A stretch of 5,850 nucleotides of DNA from HGM05232 sp036661515 (GTDB lineage Bacteria > Bacteroidota > Bacteroidia > Bacteroidales > Muribaculaceae), in contig JAVWYO010000117.1 of NCBI GenBank assembly GCA_036661515.1, positions 1-5,850 on the forward strand, read 5' to 3'. A program made the position numbers and the translations under genes. Below are positions 1 through 5,850 of this stretch, one piece after another. Position 1 is the first letter of the stretch. Every line of letters starts with the position of its first letter. The notes beneath the pieces were generated by a model. That model ran no database searches. It was not told the origin of the DNA and saw only the letters and a program-made list of their open reading frames with translations.

Positions 1-54
1 CTACCTGTTTATCAATTCTATTACGTCGCTTTTCTCTATCTCATTTATTTATAT

Positions 55-62
55 TATATTTG
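55..62 (+). promoter_or_regulatory. Possible Bacteroidota -7 promoter box upstream of surE
   Basis: TATATTTG fits the Bacteroidota -7 consensus TAnnTTTG. It lies 33 bases before the surE ATG, so transcription would start near base 68-70 and give a short leader rich in ATA/TAA triplets. I see no TTG or TTTG at the expected -33 distance, so the assignment rests on one box in very AT-rich sequence. Bases 1-54 contain no recognisable gene end or start on either strand. Confidence 0.4.
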
Positions 63-95
63 TAGTAATAAGAATAATAATAACAGGGATATATA

Positions 96-863
96 ATGAA
101 GAGTGAACGACCTTTGATTTTAATTAGTAATGATGATAGTATTACAGCAAAAGGAATATATGCGCTTATTGATTTTGCAAGTGAATTTGGTGACATTTTT
201 GTAGTAGCTCCTTCGTTGCCTCAATCTGGCAAATCGTCGGCAATAACGGTTGAAACACCACTTAGAGCCACACGTTTACCTGACTATAAAGGCGCAACGA
301 TGTATCATGTTAATGGCACTCCTGTCGATTGCACTAAACTTGCACTTAATAGTTTAATGCCACGAAATCCCGACTACATAATTAGTGGCATTAATCACGG
401 TGCAAATACAGGTAACAGTGCCATATATTCGGGAACAATGGGTGTAGTATTTGAAGGTAATGTCAGAGGCATTCCAAGTATCGGTTTTTCTTATTTAGAT
501 CATAAAAGCGACACCGATTTTTCACCATGTAAGCCTATCGTAACAAAAATACTTCGCGATGTAATAGCAAAAGGACTTCCACAAGGTGTAAGCCTAAATG
601 TGAATATGCCAAAGGATTGCATAATAAAAGGGACTAAAGTGGCACATGCCGCTAAAGGGGTGTGGAGCGAAGAATTTCAGAAGAGAATAGATCCTCATGG
701 ACATGAATATTATTGGTTAACAGGTAAATATATAAACTATGAGCCAGAGAGCACTGAGACCGATTTATATTGGCTTAGTCAGCAATATGCCAGCGTGGTG
801 CCATGCCAAGCCGACCAAACAGCTTTTAGTGCAATAAAAGATATTGATAAGTTATTGAAATGA
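96..863 (+). CDS. surE: 5'/3'-nucleotidase SurE
   Basis: This is the stationary-phase survival protein SurE, a cytoplasmic metal-dependent phosphatase that in characterised members dephosphorylates nucleoside 5'- and 3'-monophosphates. The 255-residue length is normal for the family. The N-terminal Rossmann-like segment carries the acidic pair D13-D14 in the NDD motif. S44 in the QSG loop and N100 in SGINHG are the other expected metal ligands, so the whole metal site is present. GTPVDC (74-79) and YSGTMG (111-116) are further family signatures. One oddity is that the motif usually written NDDG reads NDDS here (S15). The ATG at 96 is preceded by a weak AGGG at 85-88 and begins directly before the first conserved beta strand, so the start is secure. 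A promoter-like box separates it from gltX, so it is probably transcribed on its own or with read-through into gltX. Confidence 0.95.
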   Translation: MKSERPLILISNDDSITAKGIYALIDFASEFGDIFVVAPSLPQSGKSSAITVETPLRATRLPDYKGATMYHVNGTPVDCTKLALNSLMPRNPDYIISGINHGANTGNSAIYSGTMGVVFEGNVRGIPSIGFSYLDHKSDTDFSPCKPIVTKILRDVIAKGLPQGVSLNVNMPKDCIIKGTKVAHAAKGVWSEEFQKRIDPHGHEYYWLTGKYINYEPESTETDLYWLSQQYASVVPCQADQTAFSAIKDIDKLLK

Positions 864-880
864 AATATAAAAGCATTTTG

Positions 881-888
881 TAACTTTG
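881..888 (+). promoter_or_regulatory. Possible Bacteroidota -7 promoter box upstream of gltX
   Basis: TAACTTTG matches TAnnTTTG and begins 18 bases after the surE stop codon, 37 bases before the gltX ATG. A TTG at 855-857 could act as the -33 element, but its 23-base spacing is longer than the usual 19-21. If active, it would start the gltX, outer-membrane protein and waaA transcript near base 895. No convincing terminator hairpin lies between surE and this box, so read-through from surE is also possible. Confidence 0.5.
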
Positions 889-925
889 TGGCACTTTAAA
901 ATAAAAACTGGATAAAAATATTATA

Positions 926-2449
926 ATGAACAGCAAGGTAAGGGTACGTTTTGCTCCATCTCCAACAGGAGCTCTTCACATTGGCGGTGTGCGCACTGCT
1001 TTATATAATTATTTATTTGCTCGCCAAAATGGCGGCTCTATGATTTTAAGAATTGAAGATACCGATTCGGGGCGTTTCGTTCCCGGAGCCGAAGATTATA
1101 TTAACGAAGCTCTTGCATGGCTTGGAATAAATATTGATGAAGGTGTGCGAGAAGGTGGTGATTATGGCCCATATAAGCAGTCAGAACGTCGTGAGATATA
1201 TCGAGAAAACGTCGATAAACTCATAGCCAATGGCAATGCTTACATCGCATTTGACACCCCCGAAGAACTTGAAACAAAACGCGCAGAGATAGCTAATTTT
1301 CAATATGATGCGTCAACTCGTGGAATGATGCGTAATTCCTTGACTTTATCAGCCGATGAAGTAAAAACGCTTATTGACAATGGCACAAAATATGTAGTGC
1401 GTTTCAAGATTGAGCCAAATAGAGATATTATTGTTAATGACTTACTTCGAGGTGCAGTGACAATAAATTCATCAATTCTTGATGACAAAGTATTGTATAA
1501 ATCAGCCGACGACCTACCAACATATCACCTTGCAAATATTGTCGACGACCATTTAATGCTCGTTTCTCACGTTATTCGTGGTGAGGAATGGCTCCCTTCA
1601 GCTCCTCTTCATATACTTCTATATGAAGCTTTTGGCTGGGCTGATAGCATGCCTCAATTTGTTCACTTGCCGTTATTACTTAAGCCCGACGGAAAAGGAA
1701 AATTAAGCAAGCGCGATGGCGACCGTCTTGGATTCCCTGTATTTCCACTCGAATGGCACGACCCTAAGAGCGGTGAAATATCTTCGGGATATCGCGAGGC
1801 TGGTTATCTGCCTGAAGCGGTTATCAATTTCCTTGCGCTACTTGGCTGGAATCCAGGAAACGACCAAGAAATAATGTCGATGGCTGAACTTATCGATAAA
1901 TTCTCTTTTGAACATTGTTCAAAGAGTGGAGCAAAATTTGATTTCGAAAAAGGAAAATGGTTCAATCATAAGTATCTACAAGAAATTTCCGACGAAGGAC
2001 TTGCAGCATTATTTATGCCAATACTTGAAGAAAAAGGAATTAAAAACTATGATACCATTTATATAGCAAAAGCCGTAGGAATGGTAAAGGGACGCATATC
2101 ATTTATAAAAGATTTATGGGAACAAGCAGGTTTTTTCTTTGAAGCACCTACTACATTTAGCGAAAAAGATGTAAAAAAACGCTGGAAAGAAGACACCCCC
2201 ACTAAAATGGAAGAACTCATAGGCATTCTGGAGGGAATTAATGACTTTAGCTCAGCTGCATCGGAAGAAATTGTGCTTGCTTGGATTACAAAAAATGAAT
2301 ATCACATGGGCAATGTCATGAATGCTTTCCGATTAACTGTGGTGGGCGAATGCAAAGGTCCACACATGTTTGACATTACTGAATTAATAGGAAAAGAAGA
2401 AACAATAAAGCGTATTCGTAAGGGTATCGAAACAATAAAAACTATCTAA
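926..2449 (+). CDS. gltX: Glutamate--tRNA ligase (GluRS)
   Basis: This is the class I aminoacyl-tRNA synthetase that activates glutamate with ATP and charges tRNA(Glu) in the cytoplasm. The Rossmann catalytic domain opens with APSPTGALHIGG, in which HIGG at 18-21 is the HIGH signature. The second ATP-binding signature, KMSKS, appears as KLSKR at 259-263. Between them lies a typical VIRGEEWLPSAPLH segment of the connective and stem region. The stretch after KLSKR, with GFPVFPLEW and then SGYREAGYLPEAVINFLALLGW, is the form I associate with Bacteroidota GluRS. The C-terminal 150 or so residues form the helical anticodon-binding part. The length, 507 residues, is close to that of related enzymes, and nothing looks truncated. 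The stop codon overlaps the next ATG by one base (TAATG), so the downstream envelope gene is probably translationally coupled. Whether the enzyme is strictly discriminating for tRNA(Glu) cannot be read from this window. Confidence 0.97.
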   Translation: MNSKVRVRFAPSPTGALHIGGVRTALYNYLFARQNGGSMILRIEDTDSGRFVPGAEDYINEALAWLGINIDEGVREGGDYGPYKQSERREIYRENVDKLIANGNAYIAFDTPEELETKRAEIANFQYDASTRGMMRNSLTLSADEVKTLIDNGTKYVVRFKIEPNRDIIVNDLLRGAVTINSSILDDKVLYKSADDLPTYHLANIVDDHLMLVSHVIRGEEWLPSAPLHILLYEAFGWADSMPQFVHLPLLLKPDGKGKLSKRDGDRLGFPVFPLEWHDPKSGEISSGYREAGYLPEAVINFLALLGWNPGNDQEIMSMAELIDKFSFEHCSKSGAKFDFEKGKWFNHKYLQEISDEGLAALFMPILEEKGIKNYDTIYIAKAVGMVKGRISFIKDLWEQAGFFFEAPTTFSEKDVKKRWKEDTPTKMEELIGILEGINDFSSAASEEIVLAWITKNEYHMGNVMNAFRLTVVGECKGPHMFDITELIGKEETIKRIRKGIETIKTI

Positions 2450-3531
2450 TGATAAAGTCGATACTAATATCATTAGCCCTCCTTTTCGCAACAGTGCAGG
2501 GAGCAATAGCACAAGGTTTTAATTGGAGTGTTGACCTCAATGCCTTTTTTGATAATCGCGAAGGTGACGATTTTTATACTCCTGCCGAAACAATTTTTGC
2601 GACAAGGTTAGCACCCGAAATAGGAATATCATTCTTAGGGGGCGCACATAGCATCGCTGGTGGTGTTTCTTGGATTCAACCTGTGGGTAATGGCTGGAAC
2701 GACTATAAGCTATGTCCAACGCTCTACTACCGTTATATGTCACCAACGTGGCGTTTTACTTTTGGTATGCTACCTCGCACACAACTCATTGAGCATCTGC
2801 CAAATGCGCTGTGGAGCGATAAGATGGCATTTAATGAACCAAATATTAGAGGTTTTCTAATTCAATATGTTCGTCCACAAGGATATGCCGAGTTATCGCT
2901 CGACTGGCGTGGACTTCAATCAGAAACACAACGCGAAGCATTTAATGTCAATTTCAATGGCGAATGGAATCCTAAGGGCATATTCCTAATTGGAGGACAT
3001 GTAATGGTTAACCATTTTGCAAAGCAAAAGAATCCACCGACAGGACAAAATATTGTTGACGACATGGTTGTTAATCCCATGATTGGTATAAATCTTTCAA
3101 AGGTCACACCTTTAGATAGTTTCACAATCAAGGGTGGACTACTATTGTCACTCGAACGTGATAGAAATAATGATAATTGGCAGACACCATGTGGAGCACT
3201 CATTGACATTGTAGCCGAATGGCGTTTCCTTGGCATAAAAAATACACTATACGCAGGAAAAGCACAATTCCCGCTATATGGCGACTTCGGCGCAGCACTT
3301 AACATGGGTGAACCATATTACCAAGCACCATTCTACAATCGTACAAATGTATATGCCTACGTATTCCGCAATAGATTTGTAAATCTTGAAGCATCGCTCA
3401 ATTTTCATGTAACAAAAAAGGCTTTTGGCTTTCAACAACAACTCCTGTTACGAGTGTACATGGATAATGAACTTTGGAGCAAACGCAACGAAAAAAATGC
3501 TCGTGGTGAACACTTGCGAAATATTTATTAG
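2449..3531 (+). CDS. Predicted outer-membrane beta-barrel protein, function unknown
   Basis: I do not recognise a named family for this 360-residue protein. It begins with a clear Sec signal peptide: K3, a hydrophobic run over about 4-16, then an AIA-QG cleavage site near residue 21. There is no lipobox cysteine. The mature part has no long hydrophobic helix. It is rich in aromatic residues and in short alternating strands separated by glycine- or asparagine-rich turns, as in an outer-membrane barrel. Examples are around 102-108, 135-155 and the GGLLLSLERD segment. A motif near 106-135 (GMLPR, then WSDKMAF, then EPNIRG) resembles porin-like Bacteroidota proteins, but only loosely. The ATG shares its A with the gltX stop codon, and waaA follows 18 bases after its own stop. 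It therefore sits inside an apparent operon between tRNA charging and lipopolysaccharide core synthesis. A role in the outer membrane is inferred from topology and neighbours only. It could instead be a periplasmic beta-rich protein. Confidence 0.8.
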   Translation: MIKSILISLALLFATVQGAIAQGFNWSVDLNAFFDNREGDDFYTPAETIFATRLAPEIGISFLGGAHSIAGGVSWIQPVGNGWNDYKLCPTLYYRYMSPTWRFTFGMLPRTQLIEHLPNALWSDKMAFNEPNIRGFLIQYVRPQGYAELSLDWRGLQSETQREAFNVNFNGEWNPKGIFLIGGHVMVNHFAKQKNPPTGQNIVDDMVVNPMIGINLSKVTPLDSFTIKGGLLLSLERDRNNDNWQTPCGALIDIVAEWRFLGIKNTLYAGKAQFPLYGDFGAALNMGEPYYQAPFYNRTNVYAYVFRNRFVNLEASLNFHVTKKAFGFQQQLLLRVYMDNELWSKRNEKNARGEHLRNIY

Positions 3532-3549
3532 CATTCATAAAAATTGCTT

Positions 3550-4806
3550 ATGAATTTATTATACAACACAGCAATATCAGCTTATCGACTCGGCGTGAAA
3601 ATCGTAGCGCATCGTAACGAAAAAGCACAAAAAATGCTCACTGGGCAAGCTGAGACTTTTGACATAATTCAAAATCACATAAAATCCACCGACAAATATA
3701 TATGGATTCACGCATCTTCTCTTGGCGAATTTGAACAAGGACGACCTCTTATCGAGATGATAAAGCGCAACAATCCCACTCAAAAGATACTTCTTACTTT
3801 TTTTTCACCATCGGGCTATGAAGTACGTAAAAATTATAGCAAAGTAGATGTTATCTGCTATCTACCATTTGATTTACCTAAAAATGTAAACCGATTTCTT
3901 GATATAGTAAAGCCAAAAATAGCAATTTTCATAAAATATGAATTTTGGGGAAACTACCTGCAAGGTCTCCATGAAAGGGGTATTCCTGCTTATATCATTT
4001 CTGCTATTTTCCGCCCTACTCAATCGTTTTTTAAACCTTACGGCGCAACGTTTCGCAACATGCTGAAGTGCTACACCACAATATTTGTGCAAGATGAAGA
4101 ATCGAAGCAATTACTTTCAACTATTGGTATTACCAACGTCAAGATTATGGGCGACACTCGGTTTGACCGCGTAACCGACATTCTCGCAGGATGTAAACCA
4201 TTCCCTACTGTAAAGGAATTTGTAAAAGACTCTTTTACTCTTATTGTGGGTAGTTCATGGCAACCCGATGAAGATATTTACATTCCATACTTCAACTCAC
4301 ACCCCGAGATAAAGCTAATTATCGCACCACATGAATTATCCCCTGCTCGAATAAAGGAGATTACATCACGCATAACACGTCCTGTACAACTATATTCCAC
4401 CGCAAATGAAGAAACAATTGCAAATGCCGAATGCCTGATAATTGACTGCTACGGAATCCTATCATCATGCTATCGATACGCAAAAGTTGCATATATTGGA
4501 GGCGGATTTGGAGTAGGAATACACAACATCAACGAAGCTGCCGTTTATGGCATTCCAGTAGTATTTGGACCAAATTATCGCAAATTTAAAGAAGCGCACG
4601 ACCTCATAGCAAATGGAGGCGCGTTTACCATAAGCTCTTCTCAAGAATTTTCATCTTTAATGGACAACCTAACCGCCAACCCCACATATTGCGCCACACA
4701 TGGCACTATTGCAGGGCAATACATTGAAAAGAATCTCGGCGCAACCATTGGCATCTACAACGATATTTTCCAGTTACGAACAAGTACTATTCAGAATCGG
4801 GTCTGA
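3550..4806 (+). CDS. waaA: 3-deoxy-D-manno-octulosonic acid (Kdo) transferase
   Basis: WaaA (KdtA) is a GT-B-fold, GT30-family glycosyltransferase that moves Kdo from CMP-Kdo onto the lipid A precursor at the inner face of the cytoplasmic membrane. This is the first step of the lipopolysaccharide core. The short N-terminal hydrophobic segment (about 1-20) fits the membrane-associating helix of the family. SSLGEFEQG at 56-64 holds E60, which aligns with the catalytic base glutamate. The C-terminal nucleotide-binding half shows YIGGGFGVGIHN, then NEAAVYGIPVVFGP, the usual CMP-Kdo site. I chose the ATG at 3550, giving 418 residues. An in-frame TTG at 3544 would add two residues, but related proteins begin MLYN or similar, so the ATG is better. 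It lies 18 bases after the outer-membrane protein gene with no terminator or promoter between, and is probably the last gene of the gltX operon. Whether one or two Kdo residues are added cannot be told from sequence. Confidence 0.95.
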   Translation: MNLLYNTAISAYRLGVKIVAHRNEKAQKMLTGQAETFDIIQNHIKSTDKYIWIHASSLGEFEQGRPLIEMIKRNNPTQKILLTFFSPSGYEVRKNYSKVDVICYLPFDLPKNVNRFLDIVKPKIAIFIKYEFWGNYLQGLHERGIPAYIISAIFRPTQSFFKPYGATFRNMLKCYTTIFVQDEESKQLLSTIGITNVKIMGDTRFDRVTDILAGCKPFPTVKEFVKDSFTLIVGSSWQPDEDIYIPYFNSHPEIKLIIAPHELSPARIKEITSRITRPVQLYSTANEETIANAECLIIDCYGILSSCYRYAKVAYIGGGFGVGIHNINEAAVYGIPVVFGPNYRKFKEAHDLIANGGAFTISSSQEFSSLMDNLTANPTYCATHGTIAGQYIEKNLGATIGIYNDIFQLRTSTIQNRV

Positions 4807-4883
4807 ATGTCTGGCAGAATGCGAAGTGTCCAACCATAATATGGGCAAAGAGATTCTAAAAAACAATCTGATTATGACTCAAA

Positions 4884-4903
4884 ATTAAACTTTAAGGTTT
4901 ATT
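4884..4903 (+). promoter_or_regulatory. Imperfect inverted repeat, candidate operator of the toxin-antitoxin module
   Basis: The 20 bases centred between 4893 and 4894 match their own reverse complement at 16 of 20 positions, with AAACTTT on the left and AAGGTTT on the right. It sits 13 bases upstream of the -33 TTG of the putative toxin promoter, where an autorepressor could bind. The half-site AGGTTT/AAACCT resembles the half-sites (AACCT/AGGTT) of the E. coli MqsA operator, and the second gene of this module has an MqsA-like helix-turn-helix. The sequence is AT-rich, so part of the symmetry may be chance. It is too weak and GC-poor for a waaA terminator. Confidence 0.4.
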
Positions 4904-4916
4904 ATTACGATTTTTA

Positions 4917-4947
4917 TTGAATTTATCGCATTCTTGCATTACCTTTG
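4917..4947 (+). promoter_or_regulatory. Bacteroidota-type promoter of the toxin-antitoxin module
   Basis: A TTG at 4917-4919 (-33 element) and TACCTTTG at 4940-4947 (-7 element, consensus TAnnTTTG) are separated by 20 bases, which is the expected spacing for the Bacteroidota primary sigma factor. Transcription would begin near 4953-4955, about 12 bases before the toxin ATG. That leader is A-rich and lacks a Shine-Dalgarno sequence, as is common in this phylum. This is the best-formed promoter in the window and shows that the module has its own transcription, separate from waaA. Confidence 0.65.
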
Positions 4948-4965
4948 TATCAAAATTAGAAACAA

Positions 4966-5322
4966 ATGGCATCTCGGAAAGAAGTAGCCTCATTTTTATC
5001 AACTTTTATTGCGAAAAGCAAAATATTAGGGATAATTTTTCGAGGTGATAGATTAAAAAACAGACAGACTTTAGCTAATTTGGAGATAACTGAACTCCAA
5101 AGGAACGAAGAAATACTAAGTCTCGAAGTCGAACATTACTCCTCTGGCCCAAACAAAGATGTTCTGAATAAAGGAGAGGATATGTGGGTATTTGGAAAAA
5201 GGATTAAAGACAAAGAGATATACATAAAGATAACCCTCGGTGGTTATGGCGGTAGAACTTTTTGCATTTCTTTCCATATTGCAGAGCGTAAAATGAATTA
5301 TCCATTTTCTGAAAAAAAATAA
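4966..5322 (+). CDS. Putative type II toxin, MqsR/RelE-like
   Basis: This 118-residue basic protein has the size and layout of a type II toxin and is read as an mRNA-cleaving ribonuclease by resemblance. The C-terminal half is most telling. DMWVFGK (72-78) is followed by EIYIKIT (84-90) and then CISFHIAE (100-107), ending in NYPF (111-114). The pair of strands around YIKIT and CISFH parallels VYLKLTV and IVSFKE in E. coli MqsR, the RelE-like fold. Y86, K88 and H104 would then be the candidate active-site residues. I also remember close unnamed toxins of this pattern from Bacteroides genomes. The ATG at 4966 lies just after a well-placed promoter. The antitoxin gene starts four bases after its stop, so this is a toxin-first order as in mqsRA and higBA. 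The family assignment rests on motif reading without alignment. RelE/HigB-type or a separate BECR-fold subgroup are the alternatives. Confidence 0.7.
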   Translation: MASRKEVASFLSTFIAKSKILGIIFRGDRLKNRQTLANLEITELQRNEEILSLEVEHYSSGPNKDVLNKGEDMWVFGKRIKDKEIYIKITLGGYGGRTFCISFHIAERKMNYPFSEKK

Positions 5323-5326
5323 TGAT

Positions 5327-5850
5327 ATGAAAAGTCCATTTACAGGCGGCACAGTTTCGCTACATACAGAAAATATGGAGATCACGTTTAGAAAGGAGAA
5401 CTTTACGGTGGTATCTCAATATTATAAATGCAACGATACAGGTGAAGAGTTCACAACAAAAGAGCAAGATGGATTAGCCATCAATCAAGTCTACAACCAG
5501 TATCGAGAGAAATATGGTATTCCATTTGTCGAGGACATTAATGAAATACTTAACAAATACGGTATCTCGGCAGCAAAAATGTCGAAAATATTGGGCTTTG
5601 GAGATAATCAATATTTAAAGTACACGAAAGGAGAAATTCCGAGTGTTTCCAACGGCAGAATGATTGCCCTAATTCAAGATGTATCTGAATTTAAAAAACT
5701 ACTCATTAATGCGCAAAATGAATTTACGCCTGATGAATTATTGAAAATTAATAAAAAGATTGCACCACTCCAAGATGACAATACGACATTCATTGAGCAA
5801 TTGATTGTCTCTATGGCATTCACTTTTAATAATAAATCAATATACACAGG
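5327..5850 (+). CDS. Putative MqsA-like antitoxin with helix-turn-helix, 3' end outside window
   Basis: The frame is open from the ATG at 5327 to the window edge (174 complete codons) and encodes an antitoxin and likely autorepressor. Residues 1-45 look like the MqsA/YgiT zinc-ribbon, but the expected cysteine pairs read KSPFTG (2-7) and KCNDTGEEF (34-42), leaving only C35. A linker with NQVYNQYREKYGIPF (53-67) follows. Residues about 70-118 form an Xre-type helix-turn-helix (NKYGISAAKMSKILGFG, then NQYLKYTKGE). N94 and K98 align with N97 and R101, the DNA-contacting residues of E. coli MqsA. The frame continues at least 56 residues past this domain, so the protein is longer than E. coli MqsA (131 residues). 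Related Bacteroidota proteins that I recall carry a C-terminal SocA/Panacea (DUF4065) domain, but it is not visible here. The gene starts four bases after the toxin stop and has no Shine-Dalgarno, so it probably depends on the same transcript and on coupled translation. The product name is confident at superfamily level only. Confidence 0.75.
   Translation, partial: MKSPFTGGTVSLHTENMEITFRKENFTVVSQYYKCNDTGEEFTTKEQDGLAINQVYNQYREKYGIPFVEDINEILNKYGISAAKMSKILGFGDNQYLKYTKGEIPSVSNGRMIALIQDVSEFKKLLINAQNEFTPDELLKINKKIAPLQDDNTTFIEQLIVSMAFTFNNKSIYT

Noticed and set aside
1..54. Possible divergent gene upstream of surE on the - strand.
   Set aside because: The only obvious reverse-strand ATG meets a stop within three codons, and no - strand promoter box is visible.
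2916..3305. A 129-codon - strand open frame inside the outer-membrane protein gene.
   Set aside because: The opposite strand encodes a complete signal-peptide protein in a tight operon. The reverse frame shows no family motif or promoter and is a shadow.
3544..3549. TTG at 3544 as the waaA start.
   Set aside because: It adds only two residues before an in-frame ATG, and the ATG gives the N-terminus expected from related proteins.
4831..4870. Short inverted repeats after waaA (CCAT-AAT-ATGG at 4834-4844; AGATT/AATCT at 4851-4869) as a terminator.
   Set aside because: Stems are only 4-5 base pairs, AT-rich, and not followed by a T run, so neither is a credible intrinsic terminator.
4700..4888. 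A 62-codon + strand frame overlapping the end of waaA and the following gap.
   Set aside because: Most of it lies in another frame of waaA. It has no recognisable motif or leader, and its end is within the candidate operator.
5312..5319. Run of eight A bases just before the toxin stop codon as a programmed frameshift or phase-variation site.
   Set aside because: A -1 shift would add only three residues before another stop, and the run lies after all conserved motifs. It is better explained as the A-rich leader of the antitoxin gene.

Overview
The window looks like a chromosomal segment from a member of the Bacteroidota, probably order Bacteroidales (a gut Bacteroides, Prevotella or Muribaculaceae relative). 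The reasons are an AT-rich composition, A-rich leaders without strong Shine-Dalgarno sequences, TAnnTTTG-type -7 promoter boxes in three intergenic regions, and protein sequences (SurE, GltX, WaaA) of the form I remember from Bacteroidales. The genus cannot be fixed from sequence alone.

Bases 1-95 are a non-coding leader with a possible promoter. surE (96-863) encodes a survival-protein nucleotidase. After a 62-base gap with a second promoter-like box comes a tight three-gene block. It consists of gltX (926-2449, glutamyl-tRNA synthetase), an uncharacterised predicted outer-membrane protein whose ATG shares one base with the gltX stop codon (2449-3531), and waaA/kdtA (3550-4806, Kdo transferase of lipid A-core assembly). 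All four genes are on the + strand. The block joins a translation enzyme to two envelope functions.

Bases 4807-4965 are non-coding and hold an imperfect inverted repeat followed by a well-formed Bacteroidota promoter. These precede a two-gene module: a 118-residue MqsR/RelE-like putative toxin (4966-5322) and, four bases later, an MqsA-like putative antitoxin (5327 to beyond the window end). The antitoxin has a zinc-finger-like N-terminus that has lost three of its four expected cysteines, then a helix-turn-helix. Its reading frame continues past the helix-turn-helix and is still open at base 5850. By family resemblance I expect a SocA/Panacea (DUF4065) domain beyond the window.

The first 4.8 kb is conserved housekeeping and envelope sequence. 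The last 1 kb is accessory and is the most interesting part. No RNA genes, insertion sequences, CRISPR arrays or integrases were seen. No stretch longer than 160 bases lacks a gene.
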